This document shows, one piece after another, positions 7,688 to 16,767 of a stretch of DNA of 64,000 bases. The stretch spans positions 1,321,030-1,385,029 of the forward strand of contig NZ_LR792632.1 in assembly GCF_902827225.1 (NCBI RefSeq). Direction: 5' to 3'. Position 1 is the stretch's first letter. Every line of letters starts with the position of its first letter. A program made the position numbers and the translations under genes. The DNA is from Methanocaldococcus lauensis. GTDB taxonomy: Archaea > AGJL01 > Methanococci > Methanococcales > Methanocaldococcaceae. The notes beneath the pieces were generated by a model. That model saw only the letters and a list, made by a program, of their open reading frames with translations. It did no database searches and had not been told where the DNA came from.

Positions 7688-10252
7688 ATGAAAAAGATTA
7701 TATTAATATTTTTGTTACTATTAATATTACCTACAATATTTGCAGATGTTAAAGTTTATAAAATATGGTCTCTCTACGATACTCCAAATTCTCCTATAAT
7801 TCATATAGACATTAGTGAACAGGTTATATATTTAGGAATCGTAAATAGAGATGATTATGCCCATAATGTAATCGTCGAAGCAGATTGTAATGGACATATA
7901 TGGAAATCTGGATTGATTACTTTACCACCTAATAGTCATATAGAAAAAATCGTAGAAGTCAGAGTTCCTGTATATGATGATAAAGAACACAATGTCAATA
8001 TAAAGTTAATTGAAAATGGAAAAACTATCTCTTCTACGACAGTCAGAGTTAAATCTTATTTTCCAGTAGATGTTAAGAATGTAACTTGCGAGGATTCTTA
8101 TAAAGAAGATAATTCTGAAGTTTGTTATAGTAATTGGTTTAATGTAATTTTAAAAAGCAATCCTATTGCTCAAAGTGATTACATTGCCAAAGTCTGGATA
8201 AATTTAAAAGATGGAAATAAAATACTTTACGATGGAATAAATGACACTAAAACTGTATATATCCCATATAGAAAAGAAGTAAAAATTTCCTTTAAAGTAC
8301 CTAAAATAGTTCTTAATAAAGATAAATTTACTATTGAAACTAATGTAGAAATTATGAATGTTACACATACTATAGATGGAATTGAAGAACTATCTGAAAA
8401 AAGGAGTAATAATGTAATATTTTATGAATATAAAACTAATGTAAAATACTTTAATTTGCCAATTATTATAAAAAATGTAGAACTTTACAGAAAGATTGAT
8501 GAAAATACTTCAAATATCGTTAAAGAGTTTTACGATTCTGCAGGTATTTTAGATGATGAAATATACAAAATATTATCAGATAAATATTTACAACAAAAAA
8601 ATAATGATGTAATTCCAAGGTATTATGTTGAAGGAGATCCAATTTTATCTATTTTAAAAATTACTGTAGAAAACAAATATAACAAAGATATTTTAGCAAG
8701 ATTGTTCATAAATTATGGTAATATAATTGTAAAAAATATAAAGCTTAATAAAACCAAAGATAATATTCTATATATTCCAATATATACCACTAAAGGGACA
8801 AAAAATATAGAAGTAAAGATATATCCTATAGATGCTGATAAACTTATTTTTGAGAAAAATTATTCTGTTAATATAAATCCAATACCTGTAGCTCCTGTAA
8901 TTATTGAAAACGTTATTTTACCTAAAGATGACAATATAAATACTGATACAAATATTGGAGGAGACGTTTTAGTAGGAAAAAAATACAATATGACAATAAT
9001 ACTAAAAAATATCTATAATAAAACATTATATGGTAAAATTACTATAGATGATAATTTTCCTAAAGGTGTAGCAAATTATACTAAAACAATAAACTTTAGC
9101 ATATATCCTCATACAACTAAAAAAATAAATGTTCCAATAATATTTTATAGGGAAATTAATGGGGATTTAAAGATTACTGTTTCTGTTGATGGGGGAGCTA
9201 AGGATTCCACATCTTTGGCACACTTTTGTGCAGTGCTACCAATAGATATAATTAGAGTATATTATAATAACACTTTACTATTGGGAAAAATAAATACAAT
9301 AAACAAAAATGGAGGAATTTACATAAATAAACCTATTGCAGGCTTTAACAACACATGTGTAGTTGAACTTAGAAATAAATTAAATAAAGATATTGTGTGC
9401 GATGTTTGGGTAGAAGTTATTGATGAAAATGGAACTATTAAAGCAAAAAGTAATTGCAAAACAGTTACTTTAAAAAAATTATCTACTACTGAAATATCAT
9501 TTCCAATATTTTTTGATGAGGGATTTGAAGGATATACTATAGCGCATATTATTCCAAAATCCTTAGAAAATGTTGATATTACATATACTGAAGGTTATGG
9601 AATACATCCTGTTCCAATATCAAACTACTATGAAATTGGGAGATATTCAGCTATTGATCTCTTAGGTAATAAAGTAGCAACAGGGACACATGTAGTTACA
9701 GAAGTTATTTCTCCAGTGAATATTGAAAATATATCGTATAATGATAGTATATTGATTGCAAAAATTAGAAATGACAAGTTTCCAGTAAATTTAACAATAC
9801 AGTATTGGGCAGTTATTGAAAATAATTCAAAAATATATTATAAAAGTCCAACCTATCAGGAAGAAATCTATCCAAAATCTGAAAAGAGTTTGAAAATACC
9901 TATAGATACTAAAACTCTAAAATTTGGAAGATACAATGTAACATTATACATAAAAATTGATGACTTTGCATTATACAATAATAAAAAAGTTCCAATAATT
10001 TTACAAAAATCAGTATCTCTTACAAATAATAAAAATATACTTAACGGACATCATAATAACCTTAAAGAACAATATAATATCACATCTAAAAATAAATCAG
10101 ATATTATAAATACAAAAGGAAATTCTACTGAAATTTCAAGAAAAAATGCTATAAATAGGACTAAAAAAACCTCAGAACATAAAAACATATTAAGTAACTT
10201 TTCTGAGTTTTTAGAGGGAATAGTTTCTACAATTATTGGAATTTTTAGATAA
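7688..10252 (+). CDS. Large exported protein of unknown function beside flaK
   Basis: An 854-residue protein with a clear signal peptide (MKKIILIFLLLLILPTIFA, predicted cut after Ala) and a mildly hydrophobic C-terminal end (EGIVSTIIGIFR). The body consists of repeated beta-rich, probably Ig-like/CARDB-like segments with many N-x-S/T sequons, so it is likely surface exposed and glycosylated. The last 90 residues before the C-terminus are rich in Asn, Lys and Thr and look like a linker. A similar gene next to flaK exists in M. jannaschii as far as I recall. A role in the archaellum base, S-layer or adhesion is inference only. Confidence 0.8.
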   Translation: MKKIILIFLLLLILPTIFADVKVYKIWSLYDTPNSPIIHIDISEQVIYLGIVNRDDYAHNVIVEADCNGHIWKSGLITLPPNSHIEKIVEVRVPVYDDKEHNVNIKLIENGKTISSTTVRVKSYFPVDVKNVTCEDSYKEDNSEVCYSNWFNVILKSNPIAQSDYIAKVWINLKDGNKILYDGINDTKTVYIPYRKEVKISFKVPKIVLNKDKFTIETNVEIMNVTHTIDGIEELSEKRSNNVIFYEYKTNVKYFNLPIIIKNVELYRKIDENTSNIVKEFYDSAGILDDEIYKILSDKYLQQKNNDVIPRYYVEGDPILSILKITVENKYNKDILARLFINYGNIIVKNIKLNKTKDNILYIPIYTTKGTKNIEVKIYPIDADKLIFEKNYSVNINPIPVAPVIIENVILPKDDNINTDTNIGGDVLVGKKYNMTIILKNIYNKTLYGKITIDDNFPKGVANYTKTINFSIYPHTTKKINVPIIFYREINGDLKITVSVDGGAKDSTSLAHFCAVLPIDIIRVYYNNTLLLGKINTINKNGGIYINKPIAGFNNTCVVELRNKLNKDIVCDVWVEVIDENGTIKAKSNCKTVTLKKLSTTEISFPIFFDEGFEGYTIAHIIPKSLENVDITYTEGYGIHPVPISNYYEIGRYSAIDLLGNKVATGTHVVTEVISPVNIENISYNDSILIAKIRNDKFPVNLTIQYWAVIENNSKIYYKSPTYQEEIYPKSEKSLKIPIDTKTLKFGRYNVTLYIKIDDFALYNNKKVPIILQKSVSLTNNKNILNGHHNNLKEQYNITSKNKSDIINTKGNSTEISRKNAINRTKKTSEHKNILSNFSEFLEGIVSTIIGIFR

Positions 10253-10293
10253 TTAATAAAATAAAAATTAATTTTGTGGGGAGGGGTAATATT

Positions 10294-10629
10294 ATGTGCT
10301 TAGTATTTATCGATCCAATGATCATTAGATCACTTAATAAAAGTAAATTAAGAAAAAAAATATTATATCTACTATATAAAATATATCCTAATGGCATTTA
10401 CTTATCAGAAATTTCAAGAAGAGTAAGATCTGACCCCAGTAATGTTCTTGGATGTTTAAAAGGTTTAAATGGAAGGTATAATGGTAATTTTTCCCTAATT
10501 GAATTAGGATTAGTAGAATGCGTTGAAGTGGGGGGAATGAAATTATATAAGCTAACAGATTATGGAAAAAAAATTGTTGATATATTAATGGATCAAGATA
10601 GTGATTTTATAGATACTTTAAGGTGGTAG
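10294..10629 (+). CDS. Winged-helix regulator, candidate archaellum regulator EarA
   Basis: A small DNA-binding protein (111 residues from the ATG at 10294, which is preceded by GGGGAGGGG; a GTG at 10276 in the same frame lies upstream of that site and is unlikely). The core is a winged helix: helix-turn-helix GIYLSEISRRVRSDPSNVLG with the wing and KLTDYGKKIVDIL tail. It resembles the archaeal family that includes EarA, the activator of fla transcription in Methanococcus maripaludis. Its place 3 genes after the fla operon fits, but the EarA identity is inferred, not proven. It ends 3 bases before the next gene. Confidence 0.75.
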   Translation: MCLVFIDPMIIRSLNKSKLRKKILYLLYKIYPNGIYLSEISRRVRSDPSNVLGCLKGLNGRYNGNFSLIELGLVECVEVGGMKLYKLTDYGKKIVDILMDQDSDFIDTLRW

Positions 10630-10632
10630 TAT

Positions 10633-11733
10633 ATGAGATTTGATTCTTTGAATATCGAAGAGATTGTTGAAGGAAGGTTTAACATAGATAAAGATACAAA
10701 AAAAGTAGATGAAATTATTTGTGAAGTTATAAATAATATAGTACCATCTGAAATTAAACTAAAAAAGAAAATTGAAATGATAGATAGCACCATAGAATAC
10801 TTAGGTTATGAATTACTTACTACCTTTATAAAGCAGGGAGTAGAATTTGGAATCTTTTCAATTATCTCAAAATATTCTCCAAAAATTGATGAGATTCCTT
10901 CGTTAGTTAAATATCCAAATACTCAGTTTGTTATTGACTACATAAAAACATCATTAAACATTGGAATTTTAAAGTATGATGACAATAAAATTAAAATAAA
11001 CGAAGATTATGAAGTAAATATAAAAATGCCAAAGTTTAACAAAATTATTAGTGATTACATAATGAAATATAACTTTATAACTTATATATCAAGGTATGCT
11101 TTAATTAGCTATACCCACCCAAAGATCTCTATAAATTTCAAAAAAGATCCTGACATATGGGATATGATATTAAGCAGTCCATATTATTCATTGTTTAGAG
11201 AAATTGCAAATGAGTATTTAAAAATTGAAGTGGATGACTATATACTAGATGTAGGGTGTGGTTCAAGATCTCCAAAATACTTTATAGATATTATTTATCC
11301 TAAAGGATTCTATATGGGTGTGGATATATCAAAAGGTTTATTACAAATTGCAGAATGTAGGGTAAAAAAATTATATTATGACTGTTACGATTTTAAAAAT
11401 ATAGATTTTACTAAAATAATTCCTAAAGAGAAATATGATTATGTTATATGCACACATACGTTAAAATATGCTTCATTGTTAAAACAATTTTTATTAAATA
11501 TGATGAATTCTATTCATAGGGGTGGAAAAATATTTATTTCAGAAGATTTTATTCCGAAAAACAGTAAAGAAAACTGTACTTATAAAGAGATATTTGAATT
11601 TTATAATAGACTAAATTGTAGATTTAGAAGATATTATTCAGAAGAAGATATCACTAATGTTCTTAATTTATTAGGATTTGATTTTAAAATTAAAAGATTA
11701 GGTAATGGAATTTTAGTCATTGAAAAGATATAA
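10633..11733 (+). CDS. SAM-dependent methyltransferase, substrate unknown
   Basis: A 366-residue protein whose C-terminal half (from about residue 195) is a class I Rossmann methyltransferase: motif I ILDVGCGSRSPK, then YMGVDISKGLL (acidic ribose-binding residue) and DYVICTHTLKY as motif IV. The N-terminal half is mostly helical and resembles the dimerisation/winged-helix part of O-methyltransferases. It is co-transcribed with the preceding regulator (3-base gap, AAGGTGG site). The target is unknown; small molecule, protein or surface glycan are all possible. Confidence 0.8.
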   Translation: MRFDSLNIEEIVEGRFNIDKDTKKVDEIICEVINNIVPSEIKLKKKIEMIDSTIEYLGYELLTTFIKQGVEFGIFSIISKYSPKIDEIPSLVKYPNTQFVIDYIKTSLNIGILKYDDNKIKINEDYEVNIKMPKFNKIISDYIMKYNFITYISRYALISYTHPKISINFKKDPDIWDMILSSPYYSLFREIANEYLKIEVDDYILDVGCGSRSPKYFIDIIYPKGFYMGVDISKGLLQIAECRVKKLYYDCYDFKNIDFTKIIPKEKYDYVICTHTLKYASLLKQFLLNMMNSIHRGGKIFISEDFIPKNSKENCTYKEIFEFYNRLNCRFRRYYSEEDITNVLNLLGFDFKIKRLGNGILVIEKI

Positions 11734-11800
11734 TAAAGATTCATTATATATTTTAAATTTATATAAAATTATAAATGATAATACTTAAAGTGGTAATATT

Positions 11801-12535
11801 ATGAAAGCTAAGGAAATTATAGAATTTATTGAAAGCTTTGCACCAAAGGAGTTAGCTATTGAAGGAGACAATGTAGGATTGCAGGTTGGGGATGACTTAG
11901 ATAAAGAAGTAAAAAAAATGGGCATAGCCTTAGACCCATCATTGTCAGTTATTAAAAAAGCTGAAAAAGAGAAAATAGATTTTTTATTTACTCATCATCC
12001 ATTATTAAAAGACCCAATAAGAAATTTTACAGGCATTATTTACAAAAAACTAAAAATATTAATGGAAAATGACATAATTTTATATTCTGCCCATACAAAC
12101 TTAGATATCTGCAAAAATGGGTTGAATGATGCTTTAGCTGAAGTTTATAATTTGGAGAATGTTGAGCCTTTATATGATAATGGACTTGGGAGAGTTGGAC
12201 TATTTAGAGAAACATTTGAAGAATTTTTGGATATAACTAAAAAATATATTCATAAAAATCCTATTGTTGTTAAGAGTAAAGAAGTTGGGGATAACTTTAA
12301 ATTAGCTGTTTTATCAGGATATGGTTTATCTCAATCCTCTATAAAATATGTTTCTGAAAAGGCAGATGTATATCTTTCTGGAGATTTAACTCACCATTCA
12401 AAAATTTTAGCTGAAGAGCTTGGTTTAGTTGTTGTTGATGCTACGCACTACTCAACAGAAGTTTATGGATTAAAGAAATTTATGGAATATTTATCTTCAA
12501 ATTTAGATGTAGAAATAGTCAGTTTAGATTTTTAA
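11801..12535 (+). CDS. NIF3/DUF34 family dinuclear-metal protein
   Basis: A 244-residue NIF3-family protein (annotated in databases as GTP cyclohydrolase I type 2 homolog; the M. jannaschii homolog has a solved structure). Metal-ligand motifs are visible: DFLFTHHPL (about residues 62-70), AHTNLDICKNG (about 99-109) and the C-terminal HYSTEVYG. The ATG at 11801 follows AAAGTGGTAAT. The family is conserved in all domains and may handle metal-dependent hydrolysis or metal delivery, but its true substrate is not settled. Confidence 0.88.
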   Translation: MKAKEIIEFIESFAPKELAIEGDNVGLQVGDDLDKEVKKMGIALDPSLSVIKKAEKEKIDFLFTHHPLLKDPIRNFTGIIYKKLKILMENDIILYSAHTNLDICKNGLNDALAEVYNLENVEPLYDNGLGRVGLFRETFEEFLDITKKYIHKNPIVVKSKEVGDNFKLAVLSGYGLSQSSIKYVSEKADVYLSGDLTHHSKILAEELGLVVVDATHYSTEVYGLKKFMEYLSSNLDVEIVSLDF

Positions 12536-12803
12536 ATATATTAATATGTTCTAAAACTATCTACCATTTAAATTAATATTACGGAAGGAAATTTCCTTCT
12601 GGTTTTATGGTATTATACACTAAACCCATCTAAAAAAATAACCTATTGAAAATAGACATCGGGATAAAAATTTCTCAGAAATTCAAAGTTTAATAGGCTA
12701 TTTACAAAATCTTATTAAAAAGTAATTATTAACTAAAGTTTTATATATTATTTCAACATTTAATTTTATATTATATTATATAATTTTTACATATTTTTGT
12801 AGT
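12536..12803. other. Non-coding gap with inverted repeats
   Basis: No gene is visible. A GC-richer patch at about 12575-12720 contains a palindrome AGGAAATTTCCT and two arms, AACCTATT (about 12651) and AATAGGCTATT (about 12702), that can pair across a 50-base interval. It bears slight resemblance to the insertion-element ends near 57.7 kb (ATCGGGAT-like words). It could be a terminator region, a decayed mobile-element end or an untranslated RNA. The promoter for the downstream regulator gene (TATATTATATAATTTT) is in the last 50 bases. Confidence 0.4.
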
Positions 12804-13148
12804 ATGATAAACTTTAAGTGTGATACTATGCCAATATTTCAAGTTCTTGGTAAAAAGGGAACAATAGAAATATTATATAAAATTAAAGAGGGGGTTAATT
12901 CTTTTACTAACATAAAGGAAGCTATGGATAGGGATGGCTGTAGTGTTAGTACAAGAACTCTTGCTGAAAGATTAAGTGAATTAGAGAACGAAAATTTAAT
13001 ACAAAAAATCGGAAATAAATATTATCTGACTAAAAAAGGAGAAGAATCTTTAGAAATTATTGAGAATATTTTAAAATGGGAAGCCAAGTGGGAAGAAGCA
13101 AAAATCCCAAAAATTATAATTGGAATGCTTGGAGATAAAGAAAGATAA
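12804..13148 (+). CDS. HxlR-like winged-helix transcriptional regulator
   Basis: A 114-residue winged-helix protein of the HxlR/MarR-like type: PIFQVLGKKGTIEILY is helix 1, STRTLAERLSELENENLI the recognition region, and KYYLTKKGEESL the wing. A Cys in the FKCDTMP segment aligns with the conserved redox/thiol Cys that precedes the G-G-K-W motif in HxlR proteins, which supports the start at 12804; the ATG at 12828 is the alternative. It is 14 bases upstream of the MinD-like gene. The ligand and targets are unknown. Confidence 0.8.
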   Translation: MINFKCDTMPIFQVLGKKGTIEILYKIKEGVNSFTNIKEAMDRDGCSVSTRTLAERLSELENENLIQKIGNKYYLTKKGEESLEIIENILKWEAKWEEAKIPKIIIGMLGDKER

Positions 13149-13162
13149 TGGGTGAATAATGT

Positions 13163-13933
13163 ATGAAAATAGTTACATTTTCTGTTGCAAAGGGTGGTGT
13201 AGGAAAAACAATCATTACAGCAAATGTTGCAGCAGCATTAGCAATAAAAAATAAGAAAGTCTTACTTATTGATGGAGATATAGGATCAAAATCCTTATCT
13301 CATCTTTTAAATATAAAATCAGAGGTATTTTTGTTGGATGTAATAGAAAGTGGAGGTTCAATAAAAGATGCCATAGTTAAAACATCAATTGAAAATCTTG
13401 AATTATTGTCAATTGGTAAGTCACTTACTGATTACTTAAAATTTGACATAGATGTGCTAAAAAAATTTGATGAGTTAAAAGATTACGACTATATATTTAT
13501 AGATGCCCCAACAACATCAAGTGGTATTGAGACATACTTAGCGTTAGGGTTTTCTAACTACTTTGTTCCAATTTTGGATTATACTGCATTTGGTCCAAGT
13601 TTGCAGGGGGCTATAAATACTATAGTAATTGGAAAAAATTATTTAGAAAGTGAGCCAGTAGGATTTATAATAAACAAAGCTGATGAGTTGCCAGAAACAG
13701 TTGTTAACGATGTTAAGAAAATATTAGGTTTGGAGTGTATCTCTATCATTCACAAAAGTTCTGTAGTAGAACAATCCTACGCAAAAAAAGAAATTGTCTA
13801 TTTAAAACATTCAGATAAAAAATTCAACTCTGAAATTAATAAAATCGTTAATGTATTAGAAAAACTAAAAGAAGCAAAGAAAAGAAACATTCCTAAGGTT
13901 CTTGAAAAAATAAAAGAAAGCACTTTGTTATAA
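13163..13933 (+). CDS. MinD/ParA-family P-loop ATPase
   Basis: A 256-residue deviant-Walker ATPase. The N-terminal motif KGGVGKTIITANVAAAL carries the signature lysine of the MinD/ParA/Mrp superfamily; VLLIDGDIGSKSLS is switch I and DYIFIDAPTTSSG is Walker B. A C-terminal amphipathic tail (RNIPKVLEKIKESTLL) could be a membrane-targeting helix as in MinD. Archaeal MinD homologs position polar structures including archaella and chemotaxis arrays, but no partner is evident here apart from the upstream regulator. Confidence 0.88.
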   Translation: MKIVTFSVAKGGVGKTIITANVAAALAIKNKKVLLIDGDIGSKSLSHLLNIKSEVFLLDVIESGGSIKDAIVKTSIENLELLSIGKSLTDYLKFDIDVLKKFDELKDYDYIFIDAPTTSSGIETYLALGFSNYFVPILDYTAFGPSLQGAINTIVIGKNYLESEPVGFIINKADELPETVVNDVKKILGLECISIIHKSSVVEQSYAKKEIVYLKHSDKKFNSEINKIVNVLEKLKEAKKRNIPKVLEKIKESTLL

Positions 13934-14824
13934 TTAATCTTTTTTAGTTTTTTTGTTATTTTTTAATACCATAATATCTACAATATTCATTAAAATTTCT
14001 TTTTGCTCTTCTTCAGAGGGTATTTTTAAATTATACTTTTTTAGTAATTTCTCATCTACATTAAATTTACGACCTAATTTTACTTCTTCATCAATGTATT
14101 TTCTTAATAATTCTTCTTTTAATTTTGTAGCATTTTTTAAGAAACATTTACTAATTTCTAATACAAGAATTACAAATATAGCTCCCACGATTGTCATAAC
14201 TATTCTTTCTTTTATATATTCGGGAATAGATATAATGTAATCCTCTGCATTTAGATGTAAATACAGTATTCCCAAAATAGAGCCATAAAGATGATCAACC
14301 ATAACTGATGTAAATGATAATATTAAAGCTCCAATTATGGTTTTTTTAAAATCTTTGTTGAATAATAATTTGCTTATTTTATCTCTACAAATAACAACAA
14401 GAAGTAAAGCAAAAATTGTTAAAATAGGATGATAAAATGCAACTCTACCAACATTTGTTGAATAAAATATTAATAACCCCACAATGAATATTAATATAGA
14501 ATACTTCCATTTACCTTCTGATAGTGCTCCTGCTGATATTGTTGCTAATACTGGAGGTATTATTGAATATAATCCAAAATAAAACGCTTTTGGTTTTATA
14601 AAGAAATAAATTAATGTAGATACTCCTATCGCAAGAGCTCCATATATAGGACCTAACACAAGACCACATAATGCGGAAATACTTGGATATGCATTTATTT
14701 TGTGCGGAACTCCTACCATTTCAAATCTGAGAAATGGAATAAATATAAATATAAATGTAACTATGCCACTAAAAAGCAATAATAAGGTTTTTTTATCTTT
14801 TCTAATGTATTTGAATAAGTTCAT
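13934..14824 (-). CDS. Multi-pass membrane protein, ECF S-component-like
   Basis: A 296-residue membrane protein with about seven hydrophobic helices and a charged C-terminal tail. The segment SALCGLVLGPIYGALAIGVS resembles the substrate-binding components of energy-coupling-factor transporters, where G-P-x-x-G motifs recur. The start is the ATG at 14824 after GTGGTAAT; a GTG at 14839 in the same frame is less likely. It converges on the MinD-like gene with no gap. The substrate is unknown and the ECF assignment is tentative. Confidence 0.65.
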   Translation of the reverse strand: MNLFKYIRKDKKTLLLLFSGIVTFIFIFIPFLRFEMVGVPHKINAYPSISALCGLVLGPIYGALAIGVSTLIYFFIKPKAFYFGLYSIIPPVLATISAGALSEGKWKYSILIFIVGLLIFYSTNVGRVAFYHPILTIFALLLVVICRDKISKLLFNKDFKKTIIGALILSFTSVMVDHLYGSILGILYLHLNAEDYIISIPEYIKERIVMTIVGAIFVILVLEISKCFLKNATKLKEELLRKYIDEEVKLGRKFNVDEKLLKKYNLKIPSEEEQKEILMNIVDIMVLKNNKKTKKD

Positions 14825-15211
14825 ATTACCACATAACACATATTATCCATTAAACCGAATATTAAAATTCATATTAAATTATTAAAATTCATATTAAATT
14901 ATTAAAATTCATATTAAATTATTAAAATTCATATTAAATTATTAAAATTCATATTAAATTATTAAAATTCATATTAAATTATTAAAATTCATATTAAATT
15001 ATTAAAATTCATATTAAATTATTAAAATTCATATTAAATTATTAAAATTCATATTAAATTATTAAAATTCATATTAAATTATTAAAATTCATATTAAATT
15101 ATTAAAATTCATATTAAATTATTAATGAGCATTTTATTTATGATCATAATTAATATAATATAAATTTTAATATAAAAAATTAATCCAATAAAATTTCAAT
15201 AGGTGTTATAA
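14825..15211. other. Intergenic region between divergent genes, mostly tandem repeat
   Basis: This gap lies between a minus-strand membrane-protein gene and a plus-strand CBS-domain gene, so it must hold both promoters. Two thirds of it is the perfect 20 bp tandem repeat at 14861-15120. The remaining 90 bases before the CBS gene are AT-rich with TATA-like words (AATATAATATAAATTTTAATATAAAA) and the AGGTGTT ribosome binding site. No RNA gene is apparent. Confidence 0.8.
14861..15120. repeat. 13 perfect tandem copies of a 20-bp unit
   Basis: Thirteen identical copies of ATTAAAATTCATATTAAATT in direct tandem without a single mismatch, 260 bases in total. The 20-base period is close to two helical turns, so identical bases recur on nearly the same DNA face. 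The unit is pure AT apart from one C. Perfect identity means recent expansion or active homogenisation. It could be a protein-binding iteron array, a bent-DNA element, or simply a slippage-prone satellite. Confidence 0.97.
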
Positions 15212-15637
15212 ATGGTTGATGCCCTAAAAGATATAAAAGTAAAGGATATAATGACAAAAAATGTTATAACAGCAAAAAAAGATGAAGGTGTTATAGAGGC
15301 ATTTGAAAAAATGTTAAAATATAAAATTAGCTCCTTGCCTGTAGTTAATGACGAAAATAAAGTTATAGGAATCGTTACAACAACTGACATTGGATACAAT
15401 TTAATAAGGGATAGATACACATTAGAAACTAAAATTGAGGATGTAATGACTAAAGATGTGGTTACCATAGATAAAAATGCAAGTATATTAGAGGCTATTA
15501 AAAAAATGGACATTACTGGAAATACAGAAATTATTAATCAACTACCCGTTGTTGATGATAATAACAAGTTAGTTGGAATAATTTCAGATGGAGACATAAT
15601 TAGGGCAATATCAAGATATATTATTAGAGATAAATAA
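15212..15637 (+). CDS. Tandem CBS-domain protein
   Basis: A 141-residue protein made only of two CBS motifs (about residues 8-60 and 77-135), each with the V-x-D-I-M-T-K entry and G-I-V/I-T/S-x-x-D-I exit pattern. Such Bateman modules bind adenine nucleotides or SAM and regulate partner proteins. The ATG follows AGGTGTTATAA. It is 16 bases upstream of the methanogenesis marker 11 gene and may be co-transcribed with it. Confidence 0.9.
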   Translation: MVDALKDIKVKDIMTKNVITAKKDEGVIEAFEKMLKYKISSLPVVNDENKVIGIVTTTDIGYNLIRDRYTLETKIEDVMTKDVVTIDKNASILEAIKKMDITGNTEIINQLPVVDDNNKLVGIISDGDIIRAISRYIIRDK

Positions 15638-15653
15638 ATATTTAGGTGATTTT

Positions 15654-16580
15654 ATGCACCATCATGATATTCATTATAAAAAAGTTATAGCTATGGTTGA
15701 TGATGCTCTAAATTTTGTTGAAATAGTTGAGGAACATCCTTGTCCTAATGGCAGTGAGTGGGTTATATATCAATATAAGAGAACTTCTCCATTAATTTTA
15801 TCAGCGTGGAGAAATGGAAATAAACATCATTTTGTAACTAAAATTGGTAAAGAAAAATTAAATTTAGTTCCTTCATTATCTGCCGCTGGAATTGAAGAAG
15901 TTTATATTGAAAATGATAAAGTTCATATCGTCTATGCTGGATTAGCTGGAGGAGGAGTAGGGACTGAATTAAGAAAAGGGGCTGAAAATGTCATTGAAGT
16001 AAATATCTTAGAGAAGGGTGGCGGTTCAAAAGTAGGAAGGGCTGAAGTGGTAACTCCAAAAATGGAGAAGGTTATTATTGGTATAGATGATACAGACACA
16101 AAAGAGAAAGGAGCCACTTGGGTTTTGGCTCACGAAATTGGTTTAGAAGTAGAGAAACATAAGTTAGGTTATTACTTAGATCATACAATTGTCCAACTAT
16201 ATCCGGGAAATCCTAACAAAACTCAAAATTGCGTTTCAATTGCTTTAAGTTTTGCTGTTTATCCAGAATACAAATATAAAATTGATAAATTTGTTAAAAA
16301 ATTGTTAAAAGAGAGAAGTTTATCAGATAATACTGCAATGGCTGTATATTATGGACTATTTCCATCAAAAAGTATGAAATTATTTACTATGAAGGCAAAA
16401 AAGAAAATGGTTACATTAGAAGAAGCAAAATCTATCGCCTTAAGAAACAATATAAAAATAATTCCAGTTACTGGCGAAGGAGGAATTATTGGGGCTGTGG
16501 CAGCGTTAGGTTTGGCTGAACATCACAACTTAGCTCCTAAATTATGCGAAGATATTGAAATGAAGAAAACTATAATATAA
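15654..16580 (+). CDS. Methanogenesis marker protein 11
   Basis: A 308-residue protein recognised as methanogenesis marker 11, found essentially only in methanogens. The N-terminal part (HHHDIHYKKVIAMVDDALNF) is followed by a glycine-rich strand (YAGLAGGGVGTELRKGAEN) and, from about residue 140, a domain starting with VIIGIDDTDTKEKGATW, the same Asp-rich signature as in the tRNA-Ile2 agmatinylcytidine synthetase TiaS. This suggests an ATP-dependent activity, but the function is unknown. The start at 15654 follows TTAGGTGATTTT. Confidence 0.9.
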   Translation: MHHHDIHYKKVIAMVDDALNFVEIVEEHPCPNGSEWVIYQYKRTSPLILSAWRNGNKHHFVTKIGKEKLNLVPSLSAAGIEEVYIENDKVHIVYAGLAGGGVGTELRKGAENVIEVNILEKGGGSKVGRAEVVTPKMEKVIIGIDDTDTKEKGATWVLAHEIGLEVEKHKLGYYLDHTIVQLYPGNPNKTQNCVSIALSFAVYPEYKYKIDKFVKKLLKERSLSDNTAMAVYYGLFPSKSMKLFTMKAKKKMVTLEEAKSIALRNNIKIIPVTGEGGIIGAVAALGLAEHHNLAPKLCEDIEMKKTII

Positions 16581-16767
16581 GTAATATTAATTTTAATTTT
16601 TTATAAATTCTAATTACATCTTACATCTGAATTCATTATACCACCTTAATGATTATTTTAATAATTATAAATAATTATTAGAAATTCTAATTGGTAGTAT
16701 TTTATAGTTTTTTAAAGTTATTGATTATTACCTATTTATTAAGAATATTATATAAATGGTGATAATT

